From: Geoalkalibacter sp.
GTDB lineage: Bacteria > Desulfobacterota > Desulfuromonadia > Desulfuromonadales > Geoalkalibacteraceae
Reading direction: 5' to 3'
Assembly: GCF_030605225.1 (NCBI RefSeq)
Contig: NZ_JAUWAV010000008.1
Location: 1 to 64,000, forward strand
DNA length: 64,000 nucleotides
Below the pieces are notes generated by a model. The model had not been told where the DNA came from. It ran no database searches and worked only from the letters and a program-made list of their open reading frames with translations. Within the stretch, counting starts at the first letter, position 1; each line of letters begins with the position of its first letter. Positions 1 to 8,179 of this stretch are shown here, in pieces. The position numbers were made by a program, and so were the translations under genes.

Positions 1-483
1 CGGCACGTCGTTGTCCATGGTCTTGGGGATGGCCACCACCTTGACGCCTTCCTCGTGCAGGCGCTGGGCGTAGCTCAGGGTGTCGTCGCCGCCGATGGGG
101 ATGAGAAAGTCGAGGCCGAGAAATTCGATGTTGCGCAGCACCTCGGGGGTGACGTCGTTGATTTCGGCGGTGTATTTGTCGCGCAGGTGCGGCGGCAGGT
201 TTGACTTGGGCAGATGGCTGGGGCGCGTGCGCGAGGTGTGCAGGAAGGTGCCGCCGGTGCGCCCGGCGCGGTTGGCCAGATCCTTGGTCAGAACCTGGAC
301 GTTTTCGCTGTTGTCGGCGTCGCGCTCGGGAATCAGTTCGACCAGCCCGGCCCAGCCGCGCCGTATGCCGAGCACCCGGTAGCCTTCGCGCAGGGCGCGG
401 ATGGTGATGGCGCGAATGGCGGGGTTGAGCCCGGGAACATCTCCGCCGCCGGTGAGTATGCCGATGGTGCCTTTGTAGCTCAT
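1..483 (-). CDS. 6-phosphofructokinase, probably pyrophosphate-dependent (3' end outside window)
   Basis: Phosphorylates fructose 6-phosphate in glycolysis. The 161 N-terminal residues visible show the nucleotide/PPi-binding loop GGGDVPGLN, then PIGGDDTL and PKTMDND at the window edge. In E. coli PfkA numbering these give Asp at position 104 and Lys at position 124, the pair that family studies associate with pyrophosphate rather than ATP as phosphoryl donor. The start ATG is preceded by AAGGAGG with a 7-nt spacer. It is the last visible gene of the minus-strand run from the rubredoxin gene, about 100 bp after trxB, so it may be co-transcribed or have its own promoter. The call to phosphofructokinase is firm; the donor preference is inferred from two residues. 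Confidence 0.9.
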   Translation of the reverse strand, partial: MSYKGTIGILTGGGDVPGLNPAIRAITIRALREGYRVLGIRRGWAGLVELIPERDADNSENVQVLTKDLANRAGRTGGTFLHTSRTRPSHLPKSNLPPHLRDKYTAEINDVTPEVLRNIEFLGLDFLIPIGGDDTLSYAQRLHEEGVKVVAIPKTMDNDVP

Positions 484-584
484 GTCAAGCCTCCTTGAGG
501 TCGATTGCCGTCCGTTGATCGGGTGCTGCCTCAATGTTACCGAAAGGCTTGAGTTTCACAAGGCGGCGCGTCTCTGCTGCTTGG

Positions 585-1532
585 TTAGTCCTCCCCCAGC
601 GTATCGAGATAGCGCTCCGCGAGCATGGCCGCCATGCAGCCCGAACCGGCGGCGGTGATGGCTTGACGGAAGTTGGGATCCTGCACGTCGCCGGCGGCGA
701 ACACGCCGGGGATGTTGGTTTCGCAGCCGTTTTTGGTGAGGATGTAGCCGTCCTGATCCATGTGCAGCTGGCCCTTGAACAGCTCGGTGTTGGGCGTATG
801 GCCGATGGCGATGAACACCCCGTCACAGGCAAAATCTTCTTCCTGGCCGCTGAGCAGGTCGCGTAGCCGCAGCCCGTTGACGCCCTGCGGTTTGTCGCCG
901 TGGATGGCCACCACCTGGGTGTTCCAGCGGAAGCTGATTTTCTTGTTGTCCAGGGCGCGCTTTTGCAGGGGCGGGGAGGCGCGCAGCTCGTCGCGGCGGT
1001 GCACCACGGTGACCCGGCGGGCAAAGCGGGCGAGAAACGACGCCTCTTCCATGGCGGTGTCGCCGCCGCCGACCACCACCACCTCCTTGTCGCGAAAGAA
1101 AAAGCCGTCGCAGGTGGCGCACACCGAGACGCCGCGACCGTACAGCTCCCATTCGTTGGGCAGGCCGAGCATCTTGGGCGAGGCGCCGGTGGCGATGATC
1201 AGGACCTTGGTCTGATAGCATTCCTCGCCCAGCCAGATGCGAAAGGGTGTCTTGGTCAGCTCGACGCGGCTCACCTCGCCTTCGAGAAAGCGGGTGCCGA
1301 AGCGTTCGGCCTGTTGCTGCATGCGCGCCATCAACTCGCCGCCGTCGATGCCTTCGACGAAACCGGGATAGTTCTCGATGACGGTGGTGGTGGTAAGCTG
1401 GCCGCCGGGCTGACGGCCGTGGATGACCAGCGGGCAGCAGCGACTGCGCGCGGCGTAGATGGCGGCGGTGAGGCCCGCCGGACCGGAGCCGAGGATCAGG
1501 GTTTCAAGGGTGCTCTTGCAGGTTTCGGGCAT
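585..1532 (-). CDS. trxB: Thioredoxin reductase
   Basis: FAD- and NADPH-dependent flavoprotein that reduces thioredoxin in the cytoplasm. The 315-residue protein has the usual family length, an N-terminal FAD-binding GSGPAGLTAAIYA motif, the redox-active CATC pair followed by DGFFF, an NADPH-binding VVGGGDTAMEEA motif and the C-terminal FAD motif FAAGDV. The chosen start (MPETCKS) is the only ATG close to the FAD motif; longer frames upstream run back into lipA. It overlaps the end of lipA by 29 bp, which implies translational coupling in the lipoate operon. Its place behind ferredoxin and rubredoxin genes suggests a cluster dedicated to thiol/iron-sulfur redox supply. Confidence 0.95.
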   Translation of the reverse strand: MPETCKSTLETLILGSGPAGLTAAIYAARSRCCPLVIHGRQPGGQLTTTTVIENYPGFVEGIDGGELMARMQQQAERFGTRFLEGEVSRVELTKTPFRIWLGEECYQTKVLIIATGASPKMLGLPNEWELYGRGVSVCATCDGFFFRDKEVVVVGGGDTAMEEASFLARFARRVTVVHRRDELRASPPLQKRALDNKKISFRWNTQVVAIHGDKPQGVNGLRLRDLLSGQEEDFACDGVFIAIGHTPNTELFKGQLHMDQDGYILTKNGCETNIPGVFAAGDVQDPNFRQAITAAGSGCMAAMLAERYLDTLGED

Positions 1533-2397
1533 CGGCGGCCTCCTCGAACTGGTGTTCGGCGTGGTAGGACGAGCGCACCAGGGGGCCCGCCTCGACGTGG
1601 GCGAAGCCGAGGGCGAGGGCCTCGCGGCGCAGCTGCTCAAATTCATCGGGATGAAGATAGCGGATCACGGCATGATGGACGCGGCTCGGCGCCAGATACT
1701 GGCCGAGGGTCAGCAGGGCGCAGCCGACGCGGCGCAGATCGGAGAGCACGGCGCGGATTTCCTCGTGGGTTTCGCCCAGCCCGAGCATCAGCCCCGACTT
1801 GGTGGGGATCCGCGGTGCGCGGCGATGCGCCGCCTCCAGCAGACCGAGGGAGCGCTGGTAGTCGGCACCCCGGCGGGCCTGGGGATAGAGGCGCGGCACC
1901 GTTTCGAGATTGTGGCCGAGCACGTCGGGTTGGGCGGCGAGGATCAGATCGAGGGCGGCCTGATGGCCGGCGAGATCGGGGATCAGCAGTTCGATGCGAC
2001 AGCCCGGCGCATGCAGGCGCACCTCCTCGACCAGGCGCGCGAACTGGGCGGCGCCGCCGTCGGGCAGATCGTCGCGGGTGACGCTGGTCACCACCGCGTG
2101 GCGCAGTTGCAACTCGGCGATGGCTTCAGCCACGCGGCGGGGTTCCTCGCCATCGACCGGCAGGGGCGCGCCCTTCTGGACGTTGCAGAAGGCGCAGGCG
2201 CGGGTGCAGAGGTTGCCGAGAATCATGAACGTGGCGGTGCCGCGGCTCCAGCATTCGCCCTGGTTGGGGCAGGCGGCGCTGCGGCACACCGAATGCAGCC
2301 CCTGCTCGCGATGGTAGCGGTCGATGCGCGCCCAGCCCGGTCCCTGGGGCAGGCGGACTTTGAGCCAGTCAGGCTTGTGTCGTTGCGGCAGGCTCAT
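1504..2397 (-). CDS. lipA: Lipoyl synthase (radical SAM)
   Basis: Inserts two sulfur atoms into protein-bound octanoyl groups to make lipoyl cofactor. The 297-residue protein has the N-terminal KPDWLKVR stretch, the auxiliary-cluster cysteines in CRSAACPNQGECW, the radical SAM cluster motif CTRACAFC and the C-terminal RSSYHA motif whose serine ligates the auxiliary cluster. The start MSLPQRHKP is chosen because the conserved KPxWLKVR follows at once. The 5' end overlaps lipB by 29 bp and the 3' end overlaps trxB by 29 bp. Radical SAM chemistry needs a low-potential reductant, so the ferredoxin two genes upstream is a plausible electron donor (inference). Confidence 0.97.
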   Translation of the reverse strand: MSLPQRHKPDWLKVRLPQGPGWARIDRYHREQGLHSVCRSAACPNQGECWSRGTATFMILGNLCTRACAFCNVQKGAPLPVDGEEPRRVAEAIAELQLRHAVVTSVTRDDLPDGGAAQFARLVEEVRLHAPGCRIELLIPDLAGHQAALDLILAAQPDVLGHNLETVPRLYPQARRGADYQRSLGLLEAAHRRAPRIPTKSGLMLGLGETHEEIRAVLSDLRRVGCALLTLGQYLAPSRVHHAVIRYLHPDEFEQLRREALALGFAHVEAGPLVRSSYHAEHQFEEAADARNLQEHP

Positions 2398-3049
2398 GGT
2401 CGCCGGCGTTCTCCAGGGCAAAGGTGGCGGCAAAACTTGCGATCAGGGCCTCTTCGACATCCGCGGGCGCCAGGTTGCGCCCGCATTCCTCGCTCAGGGA
2501 GGTCAGGGCCACGCCGTCGAGGCCGCAGGGCACGATGGCGGCAAAACCTTCGAGGTCGGGTGCGACGTTGAGGGAGAGGCCGTGCCAGGCGACCCAGCGG
2601 CGCACGCCGACGCCGATGGCGGCGATCTTGCGGCCCCTGACCCAGACCCCGGTCTTGCCGCTTCGGCGCTCGCCGGCGACGCCGAAGCGGGCCAGGGTGC
2701 CGATGAGGGTGTCTTCGAGGCGGCGCAGGTAAAGATGCAGGTCGCGACCCAGGGCGTCGAGGTGAAGGATGGGATAGGCGACCATCTGCCCCGGACCGTG
2801 CCAGGTCACGTCACCGCCGCGTCCGACGCGGTGCAGAGCGATGCCGCGTCGCTTGAGTTCGTCTTCGTCCAGCAAAACATGCCGCTCATCGGCGCCGCGC
2901 CCCAGGGTGATGGTCGGTTCGTGTTCCAGCAGTACCAGGATGTCCGGACCGCCGTGTAGGCGCTGTTCGATCAATTGCTCCTGCAAGGCAAGGCCGCCCG
3001 CGTAGGCGAGGCGGCCTGCCCGCAGAACCTTGAAGATGGGGCGGGGCAT
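2369..3049 (-). CDS. lipB: Octanoyl-[acyl-carrier-protein]:protein N-octanoyltransferase
   Basis: Moves octanoate from acyl carrier protein to lipoyl domains, giving the substrate for LipA. The 226-residue protein carries the family signature RGGDVTWHGPGQ, GKTGVWV with the active-site lysine, and VPCGLDGVALTSL with the catalytic cysteine. An upstream ATG at 3115 would overlap the ferredoxin gene; the ATG at 3049 (MPRPIFKVL) gives a normal LipB length and a 20-bp gap and is preferred. It lies directly upstream of lipA with a 29-bp overlap, the classic lipBA pairing. Confidence 0.96.
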   Translation of the reverse strand: MPRPIFKVLRAGRLAYAGGLALQEQLIEQRLHGGPDILVLLEHEPTITLGRGADERHVLLDEDELKRRGIALHRVGRGGDVTWHGPGQMVAYPILHLDALGRDLHLYLRRLEDTLIGTLARFGVAGERRSGKTGVWVRGRKIAAIGVGVRRWVAWHGLSLNVAPDLEGFAAIVPCGLDGVALTSLSEECGRNLAPADVEEALIASFAATFALENAGDHEPAATTQA

Positions 3050-3068
3050 CCGGGGTTGCCGAGCCTGG

Positions 3069-3260
3069 TCAGTTTTTCCAGGCAATGCAGCTGACCGGAC
3101 AGTTGTCGATGGCATCCTGGATCCGGTCTTCCCCCGCTCCCGCGGCGTTGTAGACTTCGGCCACGCCGTCGCTGTTCAGGCGAAAGACTTCGGGGACCAG
3201 ATCCACGCAGAGGTTGCAACTGATGCACACCTGCTGGTCGACCACGGGTGTTCGGGCCAT
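3069..3260 (-). CDS. Small single-cluster [4Fe-4S] ferredoxin
   Basis: Low-molecular-weight electron carrier of 63 residues. CISCNLC supplies three cysteines and CPVSC near the C-terminus the fourth, which fits one [4Fe-4S] cluster; the paired second cluster motif of bacterial 2[4Fe-4S] ferredoxins is absent. It lies 15 bp after the rubredoxin gene and 20 bp before lipB, so it is almost certainly in the same transcript. A role as reductant for the radical SAM lipoyl synthase is an inference from position. Confidence 0.93.
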   Translation of the reverse strand: MARTPVVDQQVCISCNLCVDLVPEVFRLNSDGVAEVYNAAGAGEDRIQDAIDNCPVSCIAWKN

Positions 3261-3275
3261 GGCGGCGGCTCCTGC

Positions 3276-3434
3276 TCAGATTTTCTCGAAGTTGCTCTTG
3301 TCGGCGCCGCACAGGGGGCAGACCCAGTCATCGGGCAGATCGGCAAAGGCGGTGCCCGGGGCGATGCCGGCGCCGGCATCGCCTTCGGCGGGGTCATAGA
3401 TGTAATCGCAGATGATGCAACGGTACTTGTCCAT
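3276..3434 (-). CDS. Rubredoxin
   Basis: One-iron electron carrier of 52 residues, the standard rubredoxin length. [10 protein letters not shown] and CPLCGADKS provide the two CxxC iron-ligand pairs, with the typical [11 protein letters not shown] loop and an acidic central stretch. The ATG is preceded by AAGGAG about 9 nt upstream. It is the first gene of the rubredoxin-ferredoxin-lipB-lipA-trxB cluster. In anaerobes rubredoxins commonly feed peroxide or oxygen detoxifying enzymes; no such partner is adjacent here. Confidence 0.96.
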   Translation of the reverse strand: MDKYRCIICDYIYDPAEGDAGAGIAPGTAFADLPDDWVCPLCGADKSNFEKI

Positions 3435-3486
3435 GGGGTCATACTCCTTGGGATGAAATGGTCTCGCGGAAAAAAACACTTCTGCT

Positions 3487-3514
3487 ATTCTAGACGATTT
3501 GCCAAAGGCGGCAA
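3487..3514 (-). promoter_or_regulatory. Putative sigma70 promoter for the rubredoxin-lipoate operon
   Basis: On the minus strand a TTGCCG -35 (3509-3514) is separated by 16 nt from a TAGAAT -10 (3487-3492), about 50 nt before the rubredoxin start. It lies between the elbB terminator and the first gene of the operon. Confidence 0.5.
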
Positions 3515-3520
3515 GGGGGC

Positions 3521-3560
3521 AAGAAAAAAGGCGAACGCCGCGGCATTCGCCCTTTTTCTT
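3521..3560 (-). terminator. Intrinsic terminator after elbB
   Basis: GGCGAA/TTCGCC stem flanked by an A-tract on one side and a T-tract on the other, so the outer A/T arms also pair. It lies just after the elbB stop codon on the minus strand and separates elbB from the rubredoxin operon; the symmetry would allow it to act in both directions. Confidence 0.8.
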
Positions 3561-3582
3561 CGGTTCATGGAGCGCGCACGTT

Positions 3583-4248
3583 TCAGGCCATTTCCAGAAC
3601 CGCGCGCACGGTCTTCTCGATGCCCTCGGCCGCCTCGCTGATGCGTCCGGCGAGCATATAGGCCGGGGTGGAGACGATCTTGTTCTTTTCATCGACGACG
3701 AATTCGCTCACCGGGCAGGCGACGTGCTGGGCGCCCATGGTTTCCAGGGCCTGGGCGGTGCCCGGGTCGGTGCCGATGGTCAGCTTGTGGGCAAGCTTGT
3801 CGTTGCCCAGCACCCGCGCCACCAGGGCCGGCGCGATGCACACGGCGGCCAGGGGTTTTTTCGCCCGCACCACCTCGCGCACCAGGCGCGCCACCTCGGG
3901 ATGGACATCGCACTCGGCGCCCTTGACGGCGAAATTGCACAGGTTCTTGGCCGCGCCGAAGCCGCCGGGCAGGATCAGGGCGTCGATCTCGGAAGCCTTG
4001 ACCGTCGCCAGATCGCGGATCTTGCCGCGGGCGATGCGCGCCGCCTCGACCAGGACGTTGCGCTTCTCGCCGGCGGCGACCTCGCCGCTGAGATGGTTGA
4101 CGACATGCATCTGCTCGACGTTGGGCGCCATGCACACGGCCTCGGCGCCGGCGCGGTCGATGGCCAGCAGGGTGATGACCGCCTCGTGAATCTCGGAGCC
4201 GTCATAGACGCCGCAGCCGGCCAGAACTACACCAATCTTCTTCGCCAT
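3583..4248 (-). CDS. elbB: ElbB-type DJ-1/PfpI-superfamily protein (isoprenoid biosynthesis glyoxalase)
   Basis: Protein of 221 residues, close to the 217 of E. coli ElbB. It begins [20 protein letters not shown], and has the nucleophile-elbow cysteine in AAVCIAPAL plus the [11 protein letters not shown] and [11 protein letters not shown] stretches of the family. ElbB was linked to early isoprenoid synthesis and has weak glyoxalase activity, but its physiological substrate is unsettled. The start is set at MAKKIG, which follows a GGAGGAT element; an ATG eight codons upstream is less well placed. It forms a single-gene unit ending in a strong terminator. Confidence 0.88.
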   Translation of the reverse strand: MAKKIGVVLAGCGVYDGSEIHEAVITLLAIDRAGAEAVCMAPNVEQMHVVNHLSGEVAAGEKRNVLVEAARIARGKIRDLATVKASEIDALILPGGFGAAKNLCNFAVKGAECDVHPEVARLVREVVRAKKPLAAVCIAPALVARVLGNDKLAHKLTIGTDPGTAQALETMGAQHVACPVSEFVVDEKNKIVSTPAYMLAGRISEAAEGIEKTVRAVLEMA

Positions 4249-4385
4249 GGTCAGATCCTCCTTGTGTCGCAAAAATCCGAAAACGTCGCTGTGTCCCAGG
4301 AATTGAAAACTATAGACGAGGCGAAGCCATTGTCAATCGCCCAGCGCAGACTCCATCCGCCCCCGCGCTCGGCTCTCGGCCCGGT

Positions 4386-4979
4386 TCACTCCTTGGAATA
4401 CAAGACCGCCACCGCCTGGGTGCGCCCCGGCGAGCGCGCCACGTAGCCGTGGGGCTCGGAGGAATCGTAATAGACCGAATCGCCGGGCTTCATGATCATC
4501 ACCTGCTCGCCGTAGTGCAGTTCGAGTTCGCCGCTGAGCAGAAAGAGAAATTCCTCGCCTTCGTGACGCACGAACAGCTCATCATGCCATTGGCCTTCCT
4601 CGAATTCGACGAGAAAGGGTTCCATGTGCTTGTGCTTGCGGCCGTAGGCGAGGGAATGATAGGTGTAGGGCGGCGCGGGATGGTCGGGCAGGTGGCGGCG
4701 CTGCAGGCGGCGGCGCTGGTCGGCGCGCACCAGGATGCATTTGTCGGTGTCGCCCTCTTCCTCGAAAAAGCTGTGCAGGCCCACCTTGAGGGCCTTGGAG
4801 ATGCGCAGCAGCGTGGCCAGGGGCGGAATCACCTGATCGTTCTCGATCTGCGAAATCAGCGGCTTGGAAAGCCCGGTGGCATCGGAGAGCGCCTGCAGGG
4901 TCAGGCGTTTTTCCTGCCGCAGGCGCCGAACCTTGAAGCCGATCTGCAGTTCCTTGACTTCGTCGCGGATGTTGTCCAT
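4386..4979 (-). CDS. XRE-family transcriptional regulator with C-terminal cupin sensor domain
   Basis: Regulator of 197 residues. An N-terminal helix-turn-helix (about residues 14-70, with LTLQALSDATGLSKPLISQIEN) is joined to a C-terminal cupin barrel (about 120-190; GEEFLFLLSGELELHYGE, MKPGDSVYYDSSEPHGY). This HTH-cupin layout occurs in PuuR/SutR-like regulators, in which the cupin binds a small ligand. Target and ligand cannot be read from the sequence. It diverges from a HAD phosphatase gene, with about 190 bp between the two starts. Confidence 0.9.
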   Translation of the reverse strand: MDNIRDEVKELQIGFKVRRLRQEKRLTLQALSDATGLSKPLISQIENDQVIPPLATLLRISKALKVGLHSFFEEEGDTDKCILVRADQRRRLQRRHLPDHPAPPYTYHSLAYGRKHKHMEPFLVEFEEGQWHDELFVRHEGEEFLFLLSGELELHYGEQVMIMKPGDSVYYDSSEPHGYVARSPGRTQAVAVLYSKE

Positions 4980-5013
4980 GTCGTCTTGTCCTTACCCTCG
5001 GAGCTGAAAATTT

Positions 5014-5042
5014 TTTGTACTGTGCGCCGCGACATCCGTCAA
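5014..5042 (-). promoter_or_regulatory. Putative sigma70 promoter for the XRE/cupin regulator
   Basis: Minus strand TTGACG (5037-5042), 17-nt spacer, TACAAA (5014-5019), roughly 35 nt before the regulator start. It sits in the divergent region shared with the HAD gene, where autoregulation would be expected. Confidence 0.5.
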
Positions 5043-5169
5043 GAAAATAGTCTCATGAACCCATGTCCGGCGCGAGGCATCGCGGATTTGGCCGGTTCCC
5101 TCGGCGGGCGACCTCTGCTAGAATGCCCTCTTGTGCGCGTGCTGCAACCCCTGAGGGATGGATTTTTTT

Positions 5170-5904
5170 ATGACGGCCAAAGCTTCCGCTCCCGGCGTCG
5201 ATCTGCGCGCCGTGTTCTTCGATCTCGACGGCACCCTGCTGCAGGTGGAGATGAACAGCTTCATTCCCGCCTATGTCCAGGGACTTTCGGGACATTTCAA
5301 GGATCTGGCGCCGCGTCCGCGTTTTGTCGATACGGTGATCAAGGCGACTTTCGCCCTGCTGCATGACGAGAGCGACGCCTGCACCAATCAGCAGCTGTTC
5401 CAGGGCGCCCTGGAGCGCCACCTGGGGATCGCCCCGGCGCAGTTCGAGGAGCGCCTGGCCGCCTACGTCCAGAACGGCATGCAGGGGCTCAAGCCCCTCG
5501 TCGAACCGCTGAGTCTCTCCCGCGATATTCTGGAACTCTGTTTCGCGCGCGGCTGGACCGTGGTCATCGCCACCAATCCCGTGTTTCCCCGCGCGCTGGT
5601 CGAGGCGCGCCTGCGCTGGGGCGGGCTGGAGGATTTCTCCTATCACCTGGTCACCAGCTATGAGAACACCCGCTTCTGCAAGCCCCATCCCGGCTACTTC
5701 CGCGACATTCTCGACACCTTCGCCCTGGCGCCGGAGCAATGCCTGATGGTGGGCAACGACACCGAGCATGATCTGGCCGCCGGGCAGGTGGGCATCGCCA
5801 CCTGGCTGGTCGATACCTGGCTGGTCGACCGTCTCGGCGGCGGCTATCGCTACGACCATCGCGGCGACCACCAGCGGCTGTTCGACTTTTTGCAGACGAT
5901 CTGA
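5170..5904 (+). CDS. HAD-superfamily hydrolase (phosphatase)
   Basis: Predicted small-molecule phosphatase of 244 residues. Motif I is FFDLDGTLLQ with the nucleophilic Asp and acid/base Asp; motif II lies in VVIATNPVF; motif III/IV is represented by CKPHPGYF and MVGNDTEHD. The helical cap between motifs I and II spans about residues 25-110. The ATG at 5170 is 12 nt after GAGGG and is preferred; an in-frame ATG at 5158 directly abuts that element. The substrate is unknown. It is transcribed away from the cupin regulator, which might control it. Confidence 0.85.
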   Translation: MTAKASAPGVDLRAVFFDLDGTLLQVEMNSFIPAYVQGLSGHFKDLAPRPRFVDTVIKATFALLHDESDACTNQQLFQGALERHLGIAPAQFEERLAAYVQNGMQGLKPLVEPLSLSRDILELCFARGWTVVIATNPVFPRALVEARLRWGGLEDFSYHLVTSYENTRFCKPHPGYFRDILDTFALAPEQCLMVGNDTEHDLAAGQVGIATWLVDTWLVDRLGGGYRYDHRGDHQRLFDFLQTI

Positions 5905-5941
5905 TCCCTGCGCGGGTCGGGAAAAGGAATTTTGAGATTAA

Positions 5942-5970
5942 TTGACACAAATGAATTTTTTCGTTAAGAT
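5942..5970 (+). promoter_or_regulatory. Sigma70 promoter
   Basis: Consensus TTGACA (5942-5947), 17-nt spacer, TAAGAT (5965-5970). It lies 65 bp upstream of the small gene at 6036 and would drive that gene and rluD. Confidence 0.65.
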
Positions 5971-6035
5971 TTGGGATGTTCGTCCACTATGGGTCGCGTG
6001 GGTTTTCTGGCTCTTGCGCGGCGTGGGGAGGAAAT

Positions 6036-6305
6036 ATGCCCAGACTTGTTGACAATCCCGATCTTGCCTTTCGGCTGGCGCGCGCCATCGTGTCCGATAT
6101 CGCCCTGTACAACCAGGACAAGGTGGCCTCCGGCATCCGCAACGACAATCTGTTCGACGTTCTCGCCGAGGAACTCGAAGAGGGCCGCGAGCATTTCCAC
6201 GCCCGCGTCTCGCCCGATCTGCCCCAGCGCGATCATCTCTACGACCGGGCCATCGTCGATGTGATGATCAAGCAGGCGGGAAAAATTGAAAGCGCCATCT
6301 GGTAA
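6036..6305 (+). CDS. Small conserved protein of unknown function upstream of rluD
   Basis: An 89-residue soluble, mostly helical, acidic protein (PRLVDNPDLAFRLARAIVSD ... KQAGKIESAIW). I recognise no catalytic motif, signal peptide or membrane segment. The start is fixed by GGGGAGGA four nt upstream; an earlier frame opening at 5976 lacks a ribosome site. Its stop codon directly abuts the rluD start, so the two are translationally linked. A role in ribosome or RNA metabolism would be a guess from position only. Confidence 0.75.
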   Translation: MPRLVDNPDLAFRLARAIVSDIALYNQDKVASGIRNDNLFDVLAEELEEGREHFHARVSPDLPQRDHLYDRAIVDVMIKQAGKIESAIW

Positions 6306-7286
6306 ATGCCGACCGCCCATGTCCTGACCTATCCTGCGCACAGCCCGGCGCGGCGCCTCGACCAGTTTGTCGCCGACGAACTGCCGGATCTGTCGCGCTC
6401 CCAGGTGAAAAAACTCATCGAGGAGGGCCGGGTGCTCCTTGATGGCCGCGCCGCCAAGGCCGGAGAAAAGCTCAAGGGCGGCGAGGTCCTGCGCGTCGAA
6501 ATTCCCGATCCCGTGCCCGTCGAACCCCAGGCTCAGGACATTCCCCTCGCTGTGCTCTACGAGGACGCCCATCTGATCGTCATCGACAAGCCCGCCGGGC
6601 TGGTGGTGCATCCCGCCGCCGGTCATGCCGAAGGCACCCTGGTCAACGCTCTGCTGCATCACTGCGATGATTTGGCCGGCATCGGCGGCCAATTGCGTCC
6701 GGGCATCGTGCATCGTCTCGACAAGGAGACCTCCGGGGTGATGGTGGCGACCAAGAACGATGCCGCCCACCAGCATCTTGCCCAGCAGTTCAAGGAGCAC
6801 ACCATCCACCGCCGGTACCTGGCGCTGGTGCACGGCCTGGTGCAAAACGACGAGGGCGTGATCGATCGCCCCATCGGGCGCCATGCCGTGGAGCGCAAGA
6901 AGATGAGCAGCCGCGCCCCGCGCGGCCGCCGCGCCGTGACGCGCTGGCGGGTGCTCAAGCGCTACGACCGCGACCGACTGACGCTGCTCGAACTCACCCT
7001 GGAAACCGGCCGCACCCACCAGATCCGCGTGCATTTTTCCGACCTCAACCTGCCCCTGGTGGGCGATGCGGTCTACGGCGGCAGCGGCCGCACCAATGCC
7101 CTGGGCGACATGGAGCTGCGTCGCCTGGTGCGAAAGCTCGGCCGCCAGGCCCTGCATGCGCGGCTGCTTGGTTTCGTGCATCCGGCAACAGGCGAGAGCA
7201 TCGAATGCCAGTCCTCCCCGCCCGCCGATTTTCAGGCGATTCTCAGCTATCTCGACGGCAAATACCTGATTGAAGACCAGGGTTGA
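6306..7286 (+). CDS. rluD: RluD-type 23S rRNA pseudouridine synthase
   Basis: Converts uridines in 23S rRNA to pseudouridine. The 326-residue protein has an N-terminal S4 RNA-binding domain (about residues 15-75; LDQFVADELPDLSRSQVKKL) and a catalytic domain with HRLDKETSGVMV, where the Asp is the catalytic residue, followed by ETGRTHQIRVHF. Length and motif spacing match RluD/RluC rather than the short RluA. Its ATG starts on the base after the preceding stop, with no intergenic gap. Confidence 0.92.
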   Translation: MPTAHVLTYPAHSPARRLDQFVADELPDLSRSQVKKLIEEGRVLLDGRAAKAGEKLKGGEVLRVEIPDPVPVEPQAQDIPLAVLYEDAHLIVIDKPAGLVVHPAAGHAEGTLVNALLHHCDDLAGIGGQLRPGIVHRLDKETSGVMVATKNDAAHQHLAQQFKEHTIHRRYLALVHGLVQNDEGVIDRPIGRHAVERKKMSSRAPRGRRAVTRWRVLKRYDRDRLTLLELTLETGRTHQIRVHFSDLNLPLVGDAVYGGSGRTNALGDMELRRLVRKLGRQALHARLLGFVHPATGESIECQSSPPADFQAILSYLDGKYLIEDQG

Positions 7287-7349
7287 CCTTCCCCGCAACA
7301 ACCATTAATCTTGCAGCAACACCATACCCTCCGGAGACTCTTGCTCTTT

Positions 7350-8147
7350 ATGAAATTGGCCCGTCAAGGCAAGCTTAGTTACCTGCAACCCGCGTGGACC
7401 TTTGACGCCAAGGTGGTGGCGGGCTTCACCACCCGCAACGGCGGGGTCAGCCGCGCCCCCTTCAACTCGCTCAACCTCGGTTTCAACACCGAGGATCCCC
7501 TGCACAACGTCGAGGCCAACCGCTCGACCCTGGCGCGCAGTTTCGAGGTGCCGCCCCATCTGCTGCTCACCGTGCGCCAAGTGCACGGCACCGATCTGCT
7601 GGTGCTCGATGAGCCCAATCCCGACCTGTCCCATTTTCTGCATGTGGAATGCGACGGGATTCTGACCAACCAGCCCGGCATTCTGCTCGGCGTGCTGGTC
7701 GCCGATTGCTATCCGGTGCTGTTGTTTGATCCCTTCGCCAAGGCCGTCGCGACGGTCCACGTCGGCTGGCGCGGCGCGGCCGCCGGCATCCTGACCAAGG
7801 CGGTGCGCTCCCTGGTCGCCCTTTTCGGTTGTCGGCCGGAACAGCTGCGCGCCGCCATCGGTCCGGGGATCGGCGCCCACAAGTACGAGGTCGACCGACC
7901 GGTGCGCGAGGCCTTTCGCAACGGCAATCACGACTGGGACGCCATCGCCGTGGAGAAATCCCTGGGCAAATGGCGCCTCGATCTGCGCCGGAGCTGTCAG
8001 CTTGAGTTGGAGCGGGCCGGCCTGCTCGCCGCGCATATCGAAGCGGCGGGCGAGTGCACCTGCTGCCATCGTGAGTTGCTGTTTTCCCATCGCCGCGACC
8101 ACGGTCACACCGGTCGCCAGATGGGTTTCGTGATGTTGTCCGGATGA
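7350..8147 (+). CDS. pgeF: Polyphenol oxidase/laccase-domain purine nucleoside phosphorylase (YfiH/PgeF family)
   Basis: YfiH-family zinc protein of 265 residues. The metal-site residues are visible as His in VRQVHGTD, Cys in VLVADCYPVLL and His in ATVHVGWRG. Members act on purine nucleosides and affect peptidoglycan editing in E. coli. The ATG at 7350 (MKLARQGKLSYL) is preferred because frames opening further upstream begin at TTG without a ribosome site. It follows rluD by 63 bp, the same rluD-yfiH order as in many proteobacteria. Confidence 0.9.
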   Translation: MKLARQGKLSYLQPAWTFDAKVVAGFTTRNGGVSRAPFNSLNLGFNTEDPLHNVEANRSTLARSFEVPPHLLLTVRQVHGTDLLVLDEPNPDLSHFLHVECDGILTNQPGILLGVLVADCYPVLLFDPFAKAVATVHVGWRGAAAGILTKAVRSLVALFGCRPEQLRAAIGPGIGAHKYEVDRPVREAFRNGNHDWDAIAVEKSLGKWRLDLRRSCQLELERAGLLAAHIEAAGECTCCHRELLFSHRRDHGHTGRQMGFVMLSG

Positions 8148-8179
8148 TGGCCGCAAACCCCAGCCCGCGGGAGACGGAC

